Counted from the first letter of the stretch, positions 8,511 through 18,222 are shown. The stretch: 64,000 nucleotides of DNA from Paenibacillus_AB hodogayensis (GCF_039536325.1 NZ_BAAAYO010000006.1:620001-684000); one strand, 5' to 3'. Numbers and translations: made by a program. Notes: generated by a model not told the origin, from the letters alone.

Positions 8511-11500
8511 TTAACTATCGTGAACCCGTGAAAGCCCGTCATAATCGGCATGATGCTCGGGAGGCCGGTTTCCGTCGCTCTGTCCCCGGCTCTCCCCATC
8601 TTCCGGATACTCCGTGCGCGGACGTTCATCCTGTCGGGCAAGACCGCCCCATACGGCCGCCATCGGCATCGTCGTAACCGTCACCGCGTTGCTTGGATCG
8701 GACACGTAGCCGAAGCTGTTAGTGCTGGATACGCGAAACGTATAGCCTGTCTCGGCGGACAGCCCGGAGACGGTGAACGCCGTGCCGTAGGTGCTGCCGA
8801 CCACGGTGTTCCCTTCGCCGTATACCGTATAGGTCACCGTTCCGACATTGGCCGGATGCGGGTCCCAGGCGAGATTGACGGAATTCGGCGATACGGACGT
8901 GTAACGGACATGAAGCGGCGCTTCCGGCTTATAGTCGCGCAGCGCAATCGAGCCTGTGCGGGCGATCAGCCCGACATAACCCGTCTCCTTGATATAGCCG
9001 CTGTAGGAGTCGACAACATCGATCACCGAATGACCGTCAACCTTTAGCACGATTCGGACGCCGCCCGGCACATCAATCGCTCCGAATTCCACCAAATGAT
9101 TGCTGCCGTAGGTCAAATACGTGTTCGGCAGCGCATTTCCGATCAACGGCGTAAATCCGGCCACATTGCCGTACAGAACGGTGCGTTCCCCCTTATTGAA
9201 GCGGTGCAGCTCTATCGCCGACGGACTGAATACAAACAGATAAGTTTCATTCGTCAACGCATTATACGGCTGGTCGTCCTGCTGCGAGCGGAAAGCGAGC
9301 GCATGCCAGCCGCCGGTGTCCTGGATCGTCATTTGCACCGGAATGATCTCGCTCGCATACTGCCGGCCCTGGAACATTGCGAGTCCGGTCGGCGTGCGGA
9401 GCGTGATTAGCCCGTCGGACGCCGTCTTTTCCGCCGTGCCGTTCACGTACCAATAATCCGGCTCGTCGATCATCGTTTCCGTCAGGGCGAGCTTGACTTG
9501 CACCGGGAAGGCATAGGTTTCGGCCGTCCCCTCGACGATGGCCGTAATCTCGATATTCGCAATGCCGACCGCTTTACCGGTTACGATTCCGCCGGCGGTT
9601 ACAGTGGCTACGCCCGGGTTGTCGCTCGCGAAGGCGACGGAGTCGATCGGACGCGTTCGGCCGTAATACGTTGCGCTGGTTACCGTAAGCGCAAGCGATT
9701 GGCGCGGCATTAGCGCCGGTTTCGTGGTCGTGACGGTTAGCCCATCGTATGCATCGTCCACGTAGACGCCGTGTACGACCGGAACCGGAACGCCGTTAAC
9801 GGTTGCGGTGAAAGTCGTCTTGCCCGGACCGACTGCGGTGACGAGACCCGCGCTGTCCACGGTCGCCACGGCCGGATTGCTGCTGGCAAACACGATCGTA
9901 TACGCGCTCAGGTCCATTGCCGCACCGCGCTCCGACAAAGCCGCCTCGATCTGGAGCGGCGCCGAATGTCCCGATTCCAGCTCCATCTCCCTCAGAAACA
10001 ATCTGGCTATCGGCTCGGCCGGACGCAGATGGCGGTAGGCGGGCTGCAAGCCCGCGTTCCGGATAATCGTCAGCGCGGCGGACGGCCATTCCGCATTTTC
10101 GCTCAACACCGTTCCGGTCACCGGCGTATTCGTGCCGTTGTTGACCAGCTTGGGGGTATTCGTATACGTGCGGTTGACGGTAATGTCGCGAATCGTCGTT
10201 GTCCAAATATGCAAAAAGTTCGGAGCCGTTTCGACCACGTTGTCATAGGTCTGCCAGTAGTTGCTGCCTTCATCGAAATAGATGGCGCCTTGACCGACGT
10301 CGTGGTCGCGCAGCAAGTAGTTGCCGGAGACGACGCTTGGCTCCGCAACCGAGCCCCCGGTCGTCCCGAGCGTGTAAATGTTCCCGCCGTCGTTCAGCTT
10401 TTGCATCACGTCGTAGATCAGGTTGTTTTGTATGCGGACATTGCGCGTGTTCGAGGTCGGGCTGGATGCCCAGCCGTAGCCGACGTGCAGTCCCGAATAA
10501 GGCACATCGCCGATTTCGTTGTGCGATATGTCCATATCGACCGGATAACCGGCGGAAATGGCCGCCGCCGAGTAGTAGTCGACGCCGATGTTGCGGATCA
10601 GGTTGTTGGTCACGTCGTTGTTCCGGTTCAGCCTGCGCGCATCGGCCGTCTCCTTCTGGCCGGACGTCACGTCGCCGACTGCGATCGCGCCGCCCGAAAT
10701 GTCCGTGAAGACGTTGCCGGCAATCCGGCTGTCTTGGGTGCCTTCATCCGTCTTCAAGCCGATCGAGCCGAGACGGCTGAATCGATTGCCCTCGAACGTG
10801 ATGAAATGCGCTTGCTGCACATGAACCGCTCCGTCCATCAACCGGTCCCCGATTCCGCTGCCGGTTTCCCGGATATGGCTGTTTTGCGCGTCGGCATGCC
10901 CGTTGCCGGTGCTCGGTCTGAGCCAGGCCGCATATTCGAAACGCAAGCCGGAAAAGGTCAAATGGGCAACCGGCTGATCGAGACTGCTGCCCTGAACGCG
11001 CATCAGCTCCTCCAGTTCGGGGGCAACGACCTGAGCCGACCCCATCTCTTCGCCCGGGCGCGGCTTGTAGTAAAACATGCCGGTCGTCCGGTCCAAATAC
11101 CATTCCCCCGGCTCATCCAGCAGCTCGTAGGCGTTCTCGTAATACCACGGAACCGTCGCGCTTGTCGATCCTTTGTTACGCAAGTAGTACCAGCCCGGCT
11201 GCTGCATGACGATCGTCGCCACGCCTCCGCTCGCCGTAATGGAGTCGACCTTGCCGCGGGGGCTGGTCCATTTTTGCTTATATACCATCTCGATGTCGCG
11301 GATATTGCCCCAGCCGGCCAAAAACGTATCGGTAGTCGTATGCCCCGTCTCATTGTGCGTGGCGGCGCTCAAGCCGCCCGCACTGCGCGCGCGCACGGCG
11401 CGAACACCGTTTACGTACAATTGGCGCGTATCCAAGTCGCCGCCGCCGTATGCTTTGTAGATGTTTTTGGCGGCGTCATGAAGCGTCCAGCCGGCAATCG

Positions 11501-13409
11501 TCCTTCCTCCGCTAATGACCGGACTTTCGCCCGGGTACTCCCGGTAGATGACCGAGAACCCGTTTTTCCCCGAATCCCGTTCATCGAAAGTAAGCGTGCT
11601 CGCCTTGATGCTCCTGATCTCGCTCAGCGTCTTGTCGTTCTTGAACAGTGACTCGGTGCGGATTGCATACGGCTGGACGTATTCGCCCTCCCGCAAATAA
11701 ACCGTGATGTCCGAGGCCATGCCTTCCGTCAACGTCCGGACTTTATCGCGCGCCCTCTGAATCGTGCGGAACGGGTTCGTTATCGTGCCGATGTTGTCGT
11801 CGTCGCCGACGACCGGGTCGACATAGTAGGACGAAGACGGACCGGAGTCGATCCTTTCGGAAGGCGCGCTCGCGTAAGCGATTCCGGTATCGTAAGCATC
11901 GGCCGGAGTCGCCTCGAACTTGACGAACTGATTCAGCATGGCGGCGGTCACTGTCAGCGTCCGGCCCGTTGCGCCGGCGATCGCGGCGTAGGGACCGGCC
12001 TTCGAGCCGCTAATCAGCCAACGGTACGTCGTCCCCGACTCGGTGTCCAGGTCGCTGTCGATATAGTCGTACATCCCGGTCAACAGCTGCCCGACGGAAG
12101 CCATCCCGGCTATACGCACCTGCTCCGCGGTCGGCGCTGCACCCTCCCCGACCAGCAAAGGCTGGCTGTAGACGAGCGTGCCGGAAACCGGTTCGACCTT
12201 CGTTCGCGGGGTAACGCCGAACTTGACGTATTGGCCGAGATCGGCCGCTTGCACGGTGTACGAGCTGCTTGTCGCCCCCGGTATGAGGGTGAAGGCTCCG
12301 GCTGCCGTCTCGCTAATATACCAGCCAAGCGTCGAGCCGGATTCCGCATTCCCGTTCGCATCGACGTAGTCGTAGGAGGCGGCAAGCAGTCGACCGGGTT
12401 TCGCCTGACCGGCGATCGTTACCTTGGAGGCGGCCGGAGCTTTCGGCACGGGATCCGGCGTGCTCGCCGACAATGTGACCGCGAACTGCGCATGGGCAGA
12501 GGCGTTGGCCGCCGACTCGGCGCGGATCGTGATCGTGCCGAGCGACGCGAAAGCGCTTACCGAAAGCAAGCCGCTCGACGGATGAATCGATACACCGGTC
12601 GGGCTGCCGACGACCGACCAGGAAAGCGCTTGTCCGTTCATCCCCTCGGTCGTTCCCATCTGGTTCGTCATCGAGGCCGTGTAGCTGTACGTATTGGCGG
12701 CGTTGCCCGCCAGCGGAACGAGGGCGCTCGGGCTGCCGGCAATCGCAACGGTTTGCGGCGTCGCCGGTTCCACCTTCACCTCGTCCACATAAAAGCTAAC
12801 GTACTGCCCTTGTTCGTTTTTGGGCTCGCTGCTGAGCGAATGCTGGATAAACAATCTGGCGTTATCGTACACGAAGCCAGAGCCGGGATCGGTCGCCGAG
12901 GTCGGGAACGTTTTCATTCCGCGCAGCAGCTTCCATTCCGTATTCACCGAGCCGCTCGCCATGATCGGATAGTTGGAGCTGCCCCACTTGACCCCGCTCT
13001 GGTTCAGATACAGTCCGACCTCTGCCGCGCCTGCCTCCCGCTTCACGGCCACCGAGAAATAATACGTCTTGCCCGGCTCGAACTGCATCCCCGGCTGCCC
13101 GATATTGCCGGAATAGACCGACGGCCGCATGATCTTGGCCGATGCGGTTCCGGCATACGCTTCCGACGTGCTTTTGGAAATCGTCGATCCAACTGCGGTC
13201 CAGCCGCTCAGATCGGTTTCGAAGCCGGGGTTCACGACCAGATTCTCCGCATTGGCCCGGGGCGCGCCGAGAAGCCCGCTTGCTGCGATCATACAGAAGG
13301 CAAGGCCAAGGATACCGATAACCTTGCGAGCATAAAGAGAGGGAAGATTGGACTGTTTCCATATGTCTGTCGCTCCATCCGGTCGCCGTGCTTTCGTCGC
13401 GTACTGCAT
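8511..13409 (-). CDS. Very large secreted multidomain protein with a parallel beta-helix
   Basis: A 1632-residue exported protein with a long signal peptide ending in ANA/E at residue 54. Visible parts, approximately: a CBM4/9-like carbohydrate-binding module (55-215, NLVVNPGFETDLSGW); an Ig-like region (225-310); two repeated domains (325-415 and 425-515) that each carry a YDY-D-SG-T-W pattern; a right-handed parallel beta-helix (530-1120, YYVDPVVGDDDN, many N-rich coils); two BIG2-like domains (1170-1330); a concanavalin/LamG-like domain (1335-1500); and a fibronectin III domain (1500-1580). This points to binding and cleavage of a plant or microbial polysaccharide, possibly as a lyase. No SLH or LPXTG anchor is visible. 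The last 50 residues are charged and unlike the rest. GGAGG precedes the ATG. Confidence 0.8.
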   Translation of the reverse strand: MQYATKARRPDGATDIWKQSNLPSLYARKVIGILGLAFCMIAASGLLGAPRANAENLVVNPGFETDLSGWTAVGSTISKSTSEAYAGTASAKIMRPSVYSGNIGQPGMQFEPGKTYYFSVAVKREAGAAEVGLYLNQSGVKWGSSNYPIMASGSVNTEWKLLRGMKTFPTSATDPGSGFVYDNARLFIQHSLSSEPKNEQGQYVSFYVDEVKVEPATPQTVAIAGSPSALVPLAGNAANTYSYTASMTNQMGTTEGMNGQALSWSVVGSPTGVSIHPSSGLLSVSAFASLGTITIRAESAANASAHAQFAVTLSASTPDPVPKAPAASKVTIAGQAKPGRLLAASYDYVDANGNAESGSTLGWYISETAAGAFTLIPGATSSSYTVQAADLGQYVKFGVTPRTKVEPVSGTLVYSQPLLVGEGAAPTAEQVRIAGMASVGQLLTGMYDYIDSDLDTESGTTYRWLISGSKAGPYAAIAGATGRTLTVTAAMLNQFVKFEATPADAYDTGIAYASAPSERIDSGPSSSYYVDPVVGDDDNIGTITNPFRTIQRARDKVRTLTEGMASDITVYLREGEYVQPYAIRTESLFKNDKTLSEIRSIKASTLTFDERDSGKNGFSVIYREYPGESPVISGGRTIAGWTLHDAAKNIYKAYGGGDLDTRQLYVNGVRAVRARSAGGLSAATHNETGHTTTDTFLAGWGNIRDIEMVYKQKWTSPRGKVDSITASGGVATIVMQQPGWYYLRNKGSTSATVPWYYENAYELLDEPGEWYLDRTTGMFYYKPRPGEEMGSAQVVAPELEELMRVQGSSLDQPVAHLTFSGLRFEYAAWLRPSTGNGHADAQNSHIRETGSGIGDRLMDGAVHVQQAHFITFEGNRFSRLGSIGLKTDEGTQDSRIAGNVFTDISGGAIAVGDVTSGQKETADARRLNRNNDVTNNLIRNIGVDYYSAAAISAGYPVDMDISHNEIGDVPYSGLHVGYGWASSPTSNTRNVRIQNNLIYDVMQKLNDGGNIYTLGTTGGSVAEPSVVSGNYLLRDHDVGQGAIYFDEGSNYWQTYDNVVETAPNFLHIWTTTIRDITVNRTYTNTPKLVNNGTNTPVTGTVLSENAEWPSAALTIIRNAGLQPAYRHLRPAEPIARLFLREMELESGHSAPLQIEAALSERGAAMDLSAYTIVFASSNPAVATVDSAGLVTAVGPGKTTFTATVNGVPVPVVHGVYVDDAYDGLTVTTTKPALMPRQSLALTVTSATYYGRTRPIDSVAFASDNPGVATVTAGGIVTGKAVGIANIEITAIVEGTAETYAFPVQVKLALTETMIDEPDYWYVNGTAEKTASDGLITLRTPTGLAMFQGRQYASEIIPVQMTIQDTGGWHALAFRSQQDDQPYNALTNETYLFVFSPSAIELHRFNKGERTVLYGNVAGFTPLIGNALPNTYLTYGSNHLVEFGAIDVPGGVRIVLKVDGHSVIDVVDSYSGYIKETGYVGLIARTGSIALRDYKPEAPLHVRYTSVSPNSVNLAWDPHPANVGTVTYTVYGEGNTVVGSTYGTAFTVSGLSAETGYTFRVSSTNSFGYVSDPSNAVTVTTMPMAAVWGGLARQDERPRTEYPEDGESRGQSDGNRPPEHHADYDGLSRVHDS

Positions 13410-13446
13410 ACGCGCACCTCCTCAAAGGAATGTGAAGCCGGTAGCC

Positions 13447-15234
13447 TCAAAGCATATACGGATCGATGCGCAGCTCCGCTATCCGCACGTCGCCGTCGAA
13501 GAGACAGATTTCTCGCAGCTCGTCTTGAGACGCGCGCGGCACTTCCCCGTCCGGAAATGAACGGTCTTCGATGCGCAGCCTGTCCAACCGGCGGCTCAGT
13601 TGTTCCCCCGCAAGCTTTTGATCGAAATGAATGACGGCCCATCCGGTTTCGATTCGGGCAATATGATGCAGCTTCTCTTCGCCGCGATACAGCACCTGGC
13701 GAATCCGCAGCTGCCCTTCTTCCTGCTCGAGCTCCGCCTGAATCGGTCCGCGTCCGTTCGTACCGGTATGCAGGGAAATACCGTTCAGCGCGGCAATGGC
13801 CACGTCGGCTGTCTCGAAATGAAGGACAACCCATTCGGTGCCGCTCTCGGAGACATGCCGGGAGACGCTCCCGCTAAACCTTTTCACCATCCACTCGTCC
13901 GCAGCTTCGGCGAACTGATGATGAATGCCGCTCATGCTGCGCACGACGAGCAGCATCTGGTCATGCTGGACGCTGCGCAACTGAATGTCCGGGTAATAAG
14001 GCTCGCGAAACAGCGCCGGATTCAAGTAGTTGTCGCCGTACGATTTGGCCGGATGCGACCGGATCTGCCCGTCTTCGCGAATGAACCAACGCAAATAGGA
14101 TATTTGCTCCCCATCGACGCTAAACGAGACCGGAAACGTTTGCCACGCGAGCCCCCACGACGGCCACTGGTAGGAGCCCGGGATGACCGGAAACCGGTTC
14201 AGGCTGCCGAGACGGCCGTGATGTCCGATCCAGCTCGTGGCATAGCTGTCGTCGAATACGCGTTCCCTCCGCCCGCGCGGAACGGACAGCGCCGTCGGCT
14301 TTGGAGGATGATTCAGCTCCCTTTCGAACAGCAGGGCATAATTGATCCAGTTCCACACCCCTTCCTTGTTGTACACATAGTCGGAATCGGGGGCGATCAC
14401 GCCGGCAAGACGCAGCATCAGGTTGTCCTGACGCGTGTGGCCCTCAAAATTATAGCTGCGGATCGCCGGCACAAACTCGTGGTCGCCATGGAAGGCGTTG
14501 TACGCCAGCAGCATCTCCATATGGCCTTCCAACTGCGCCCGCAAACCGGCCTGTTCCTGCCCAAGCGCGAGACAAGCCAGCCGGAGTCCGGCAACGATGA
14601 TACGAATGTAGCCCGGACTGATGTTCTCACCCCAGCCCCAGCCGCGTTCGGTCGTATAGTCGCTCCAACGCTGCAAAAAACGCAACGCCTTGGCGGCATG
14701 TTCCGCATCGTTCAGCACGTGCGCCAGCGCCGCATACAAGGCGCCGTCGCTGACGATTTTGTTCGAATAATACAGACTCGGATGCGCCGTCTCATGCTCG
14801 AACCAGGGCAGCGACTGACGCAGCATGCCGTCGATTAGTGGCCGGTGCGCGGCAGGAATCCGTTCCGCTTTGCATAACACCAGACATACAATCGGCATCA
14901 AGGTAAAAAAAGCGGCGTTCGAATCGCTCACCTGCGTTTCCTCGCGATACCACAAAAAAGCGCCATGGTACGAACTGGAAGCATCGACGATTTGCAGGGA
15001 GCGAAGCGCCCGAAGCACCTCGCTGCCGAAGGCCTCCTCCATCGTGCCGCACAAGACGGAAGCCGCATAGTAGGCGGCCGTCGGACGACCGGCGTGCGTA
15101 CTGGCAAGCGTAGAGACCGCTTTCGTATGCCCCGGCCCTTCAGAACGGATCAAGCCGTCATCCCATTGGCTGGAAGCGGCCGATCGGGTAAAATGATCGT
15201 GCAGCATCTGCTCCCCGTAGGATAGCTTCAACAC
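13447..15234 (-). CDS. Uncharacterised 595-residue protein, possibly an alpha/alpha-toroid carbohydrate enzyme
   Basis: Not recognised to family. It starts at a GTG preceded by GGAGG and has no signal peptide. The N-terminal 290 residues are helical, with Trp/Tyr/Gly-rich turns (WGWGENISPGY, AFLWYREE), as in (alpha/alpha)n toroid enzymes. The C-terminal 300 residues look beta-rich (SYQWPSWGLAWQTFPVSF, YLRWFIREDGQ), as in heparinase II/III or related glycan lyases and hydrolases. It lies 37 bases before the beta-helix protein start and divergent from an AraC regulator, so I infer an intracellular step in using the same glycan. The fold guess rests on composition only. Confidence 0.6.
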   Translation of the reverse strand: MLKLSYGEQMLHDHFTRSAASSQWDDGLIRSEGPGHTKAVSTLASTHAGRPTAAYYAASVLCGTMEEAFGSEVLRALRSLQIVDASSSYHGAFLWYREETQVSDSNAAFFTLMPIVCLVLCKAERIPAAHRPLIDGMLRQSLPWFEHETAHPSLYYSNKIVSDGALYAALAHVLNDAEHAAKALRFLQRWSDYTTERGWGWGENISPGYIRIIVAGLRLACLALGQEQAGLRAQLEGHMEMLLAYNAFHGDHEFVPAIRSYNFEGHTRQDNLMLRLAGVIAPDSDYVYNKEGVWNWINYALLFERELNHPPKPTALSVPRGRRERVFDDSYATSWIGHHGRLGSLNRFPVIPGSYQWPSWGLAWQTFPVSFSVDGEQISYLRWFIREDGQIRSHPAKSYGDNYLNPALFREPYYPDIQLRSVQHDQMLLVVRSMSGIHHQFAEAADEWMVKRFSGSVSRHVSESGTEWVVLHFETADVAIAALNGISLHTGTNGRGPIQAELEQEEGQLRIRQVLYRGEEKLHHIARIETGWAVIHFDQKLAGEQLSRRLDRLRIEDRSFPDGEVPRASQDELREICLFDGDVRIAELRIDPYML

Positions 15235-15347
15235 ATCATATCCTCCTTTTCCCGAAACATCCTGTTATGAGATATTTAAGAATCAATGCCAATGTAACCG
15301 ATTTCGTGAATGACGGAGCAAGAGGTTCGGTAATCCATATGTTATCA

Positions 15348-15358
15348 GAAAGCGCTTT
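15348..15358. promoter_or_regulatory. cre-like CcpA site in the divergent region
   Basis: The 11-base core GAAAGCGCTTT is close to the catabolite-responsive element consensus (TGAAAGCGCTTTCA), though the outer bases differ. It lies between the 595-residue protein and the AraC gene. This suggests carbon catabolite control of the accessory carbohydrate locus. Confidence 0.5.
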
Positions 15359-15480
15359 ATCAATGTTTTCATTTTTTGCGGTAAAATGTTTACTTCTTGC
15401 TCTTCGCCGGAAAGGGTTTTCATTGCGGCAGTCGAACTGTTTTGGTATAGCGCAATCGATCGGGAATCGGGGGAGAAGCG

Positions 15481-16329
15481 ATGAAGTTTTACAACGAACT
15501 GAGCCAGAGCCGGTTTAAATATATTAGTCGCTCCACTCGCGGTCATTTCGATACGTTTCATATGCATCACGGCATGGAGTTTTTGTATATATTCGCGGGC
15601 TCGGTTCTGATGGTGCTGGAAAACCGGATTTTTCAAGTCGGCCCCGGAACCCTTGTGCTGCTGCAGCCCTTTCAACTGCACCGCATCGAACCCGACCGCG
15701 AACAAAGCTATGAACGGACCGTGCTTATTTTCGACCCTTACCATATGGACAATCGGCTGCAGCCGTACCCGCAATTCCAACGTTTTTTTCAATATTTGTG
15801 GAAAGAGAAACTGCCTGTCCAGCTCATCCGGCATCCGATGCTCGACCAGCTATTTCAGCATGGCAAAGATTATTTGTTCGACAGCTCCGCAAAAGACGAA
15901 AAATCCGAGCAGCTGACGTTCTTCGTCAACTCCATCCTGCAGGCGCTGTACTGGATCTGGAATACGCTGGACGAAACGAGCGCAGGCCCTTCGTCTCCGC
16001 GGTCCAACCATTACGCCGAGTATGTCATGAAATGGATAGATCAACATTTTCATGAAGAACTGAACCTGGACCAGTTGGCCGACCTTGTCCATCTGTCGCC
16101 CTATCATTTGTCGCGCATGTTTCATCACGCGACAGGCAGCACTATAACCGAACATATCGCCGCCCGTCGACTGCGGGAAGCCTGCTTTCTGCTGCAAACG
16201 AGCAACCTGTCCGTCAAGCTGATCGGCGAACGGATCGGCTACCCGAACTTCTCCTATTTTTGCCGCATTTTCAAAAAGCATATGGGCAAGTCGCCAAGAG
16301 AGTACCGCGACATGTTCGAGATCGGGTAA
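15481..16329 (+). CDS. AraC-family transcriptional regulator with N-terminal cupin
   Basis: A 282-residue regulator. The first 100 residues form an AraC-type cupin (HHGMEFLYIFAGSVLMVLENRI, VLLQPFQLHRIEP). The last 100 form the double helix-turn-helix: LNLDQLADLVHLSPYHLSRMFHHATG and IGERIGYPNFSYFCRIFKKHMGKSPREYR. GGGGGAG precedes the ATG. It is transcribed away from the 595-residue protein and the secreted beta-helix gene, so it is the likely sugar-responsive activator of that unit. The cupin would bind the inducer, which is unknown. Confidence 0.88.
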   Translation: MKFYNELSQSRFKYISRSTRGHFDTFHMHHGMEFLYIFAGSVLMVLENRIFQVGPGTLVLLQPFQLHRIEPDREQSYERTVLIFDPYHMDNRLQPYPQFQRFFQYLWKEKLPVQLIRHPMLDQLFQHGKDYLFDSSAKDEKSEQLTFFVNSILQALYWIWNTLDETSAGPSSPRSNHYAEYVMKWIDQHFHEELNLDQLADLVHLSPYHLSRMFHHATGSTITEHIAARRLREACFLLQTSNLSVKLIGERIGYPNFSYFCRIFKKHMGKSPREYRDMFEIG

Positions 16330-16412
16330 GCGTCCTGCATTAGACATCAAATACAATTCGAGATAAGATAGGATAGGATAACTAGAAAACGACGCAAAGA
16401 GAGGTCCGTTGC

Positions 16413-16682
16413 ATGAAAGACAAAGTTCAGCGGTTTATCGCCATTCTGCTGCTGATTATACCCGGAATCGCCGCCACTTACGGCTTTCTGGCCATGAAGG
16501 ACGCCTTCTTCGCCCAGTTCGGACCGGAAGACGAGAATCCGCATATTTTATGGGGAAAAATGCTGTTCGGCTTCGTCTTATTCGCGGCCGGCGTTACGTT
16601 CATCGGAGGATGGATCTTTTTCCGCGACCGCAAGCGCAATTATGTCGCGCCCCGGTTTCGGGCAAAAAAAAAGCGGCCCTAG
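16413..16682 (+). CDS. DUF2627 small membrane protein (YqzF type)
   Basis: An 89-residue protein with two predicted membrane spans (about 7-27 and 48-70), a short loop between them and a basic tail ending AKKKRP. This matches DUF2627, found near spo0A and bkd genes in bacilli as YqzF; its function is unknown. GAGAGG precedes the ATG. Its stop codon overlaps the stop of the opposite-strand transferase gene by 4 bases. Just upstream (16361-16382) the DNA repeats a GATAR pentamer four times. Confidence 0.75.
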   Translation: MKDKVQRFIAILLLIIPGIAATYGFLAMKDAFFAQFGPEDENPHILWGKMLFGFVLFAAGVTFIGGWIFFRDRKRNYVAPRFRAKKKRP

Positions 16683-17527
16683 ACGCGGCCGAACCGGTCG
16701 AGCCACCGGACCCACTTATGCCGTTCGATCCATGCCGTGATCGAACTTTTTTCCGCTGTGCGGTGCATAGCCAGCAGCAGCAGCAGCGCGCTCCCCTGTA
16801 GCCAGACGGGGGCGGCGTTCGCTAGCGCGCAGCCGAGCGTAAAGCCGAGCAGATTGGAGCCGCAGTCGCCCAGCATATGCCGGCCCCGCAGATCGCCGGG
16901 CAAGAGCGCGGCTCCGGCGGCCAGCGCCGGCAGCATCCAGACGCAGCCGGACAGCGGGCTCGTTGCGAGGAGCACCGCCGCCCCCAAGCCGAAGCTTTTC
17001 CACGCCCGCCCCGGCCGGACGTCCAGCAAATTGAGCGCATTCGCCGACAACGCAATCGTCAGCCAGTCGAACCCCGCTTCCGCCCAAGATCCGCTCCCCC
17101 TCGCCACAACCCACAGCGCCGCCGTTCCGACAAGCAGCGCCTTGACGATTCCCGTGGATGGAGAATGCGTCCGTCGCCATTGCCGCCAATGACCCGCCAG
17201 CCCCTTCACCTTCCGTTCCCCGATCGTATCGTCCAGCCAGCCTACCGCGAATACGAGCACGTACGCGGCGGCATCCCCGTTCGCAAGCCATGCCGTCGAG
17301 GCGAAGCCGGGTAGAACCGGAAGCCATTCTTCCCCTGCTATGAACAGCGTATACAAAGCCAAATCGAGCAAAACGATCACCGCCCCGGTGCCGACCGGAA
17401 TAATTTCCCCCGCATAGTTTGGCGCCGTCAGACCGTGATCGTTTAAAAACCGCAGCATTCCCGGGAGCAGCAGCCGAGCCAAACCGGCCATGCCCGCGAA
17501 CAAAACGAGCGCAACCGCTGCGTTCAC
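16679..17527 (-). CDS. MraY/WecA-type polyprenyl-phosphate sugar-1-phosphate transferase-like membrane protein
   Basis: A 282-residue polytopic protein with about eight hydrophobic segments. It keeps hallmark residues of the GT4/MraY superfamily: the Asp pair in GWLDDTIGERKVKG near 100, an Asn-rich active-site segment ANALNLLDVRPGRA near 180, and GDCGSNLLG near 240. The middle motif reads LLDVRPG rather than LDGxDG, which marks a divergent subgroup. It starts at a GTG overlapping the stop of the GT2 gene by 4 bases. With SteA and GT2 it forms a tight unit, presumably building a lipid-linked glycan. Donor and product are unknown. Confidence 0.7.
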   Translation of the reverse strand: MNAAVALVLFAGMAGLARLLLPGMLRFLNDHGLTAPNYAGEIIPVGTGAVIVLLDLALYTLFIAGEEWLPVLPGFASTAWLANGDAAAYVLVFAVGWLDDTIGERKVKGLAGHWRQWRRTHSPSTGIVKALLVGTAALWVVARGSGSWAEAGFDWLTIALSANALNLLDVRPGRAWKSFGLGAAVLLATSPLSGCVWMLPALAAGAALLPGDLRGRHMLGDCGSNLLGFTLGCALANAAPVWLQGSALLLLLAMHRTAEKSSITAWIERHKWVRWLDRFGRV

Positions 17528-18222
17528 CGTACGGGCTTCCTCCAGCGGGCAAGCATCGTCCGGCTGATGTCAATCATTTGGCTCCCGCGATGCCAGAACC
17601 CGGACAAGGACTTGCCGGTTTCCCGGTGCTGGAGGGGAAGCGGAATCTCGCAAATCCGGCAGCCGAGCCTGGCCGCATCGATCGTCATGCCGACCTCGAT
17701 GCCGAACCCTTCCGGAAGCCGGTCGAATTGCCTCAGCAGCTGGCTGCGGACGGCGCGCTGCCCGGACAGCGGCGCCTCCACCTTCAAGCCGGTCAGCCTG
17801 AATATGCCATTGCCGGCGAACCGTTTGACGAAGCCGAAGCCTCCATTCACGGCTGGCGCTGCGAAGCGGGCGATCGCCATGTCGGCTTCTCCGCTGCGCA
17901 GCGGCGCAAGCAGTTCGGCGAGATGAACGGCGCTCGCCCCCAAGTCCGCGTCGGCGAACAAGACGATCTCTCCTTGCGCCCGCATCCACCCGGTGCGCAT
18001 GGCCGCCCCTTTGCCCAAGCGATTCGCGTGCTCGATGACAACCGTAGCCAAGCCGGCAGCCTCGTCCGCAGTCCGGTCCGTGCTTCCGTCGTCCACGACG
18101 ATCAGCTCGCTCCACAACGGCTTGCCCGCCGCACCGCGAATCCGGTGCAGAGCGGTCAGCGTGGCCGCGATCGTCCGTTCTTCGTTCCAAGCGGGTACGA
18201 CTACCGATACTGATGCGTCCAT
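17524..18222 (-). CDS. Glycosyltransferase family 2
   Basis: A 232-residue GT-A fold enzyme with the nucleotide-sugar-binding N-terminus SVVVPAWNEERTI, the VVDDGSTDRT motif near 43 and the metal-binding DADLG at about 95. It resembles polyprenyl-phosphate mannosyl/glucosyltransferases (dolichol-phosphate mannose synthase type) but has no C-terminal membrane spans. GGAGGGG precedes the ATG, which lies 22 bases inside the 3' end of the steA-like gene. It is followed directly by the MraY-like transferase, so both probably act in one lipid-linked glycan step. Confidence 0.82.
   Translation of the reverse strand: MDASVSVVVPAWNEERTIAATLTALHRIRGAAGKPLWSELIVVDDGSTDRTADEAAGLATVVIEHANRLGKGAAMRTGWMRAQGEIVLFADADLGASAVHLAELLAPLRSGEADMAIARFAAPAVNGGFGFVKRFAGNGIFRLTGLKVEAPLSGQRAVRSQLLRQFDRLPEGFGIEVGMTIDAARLGCRICEIPLPLQHRETGKSLSGFWHRGSQMIDISRTMLARWRKPVR

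Noticed and set aside
9771..11651. Open frame of 626 codons antisense to the giant secreted protein
   Set aside because: No domain or ribosome binding site, low-complexity Arg/Val composition; the minus-strand protein has recognisable domains through this region.
12231..13634. Open frame of 467 codons antisense to the N-terminus of the giant secreted protein
   Set aside because: Runs across the start and signal peptide of the real gene and into the next gene; shadow frame.
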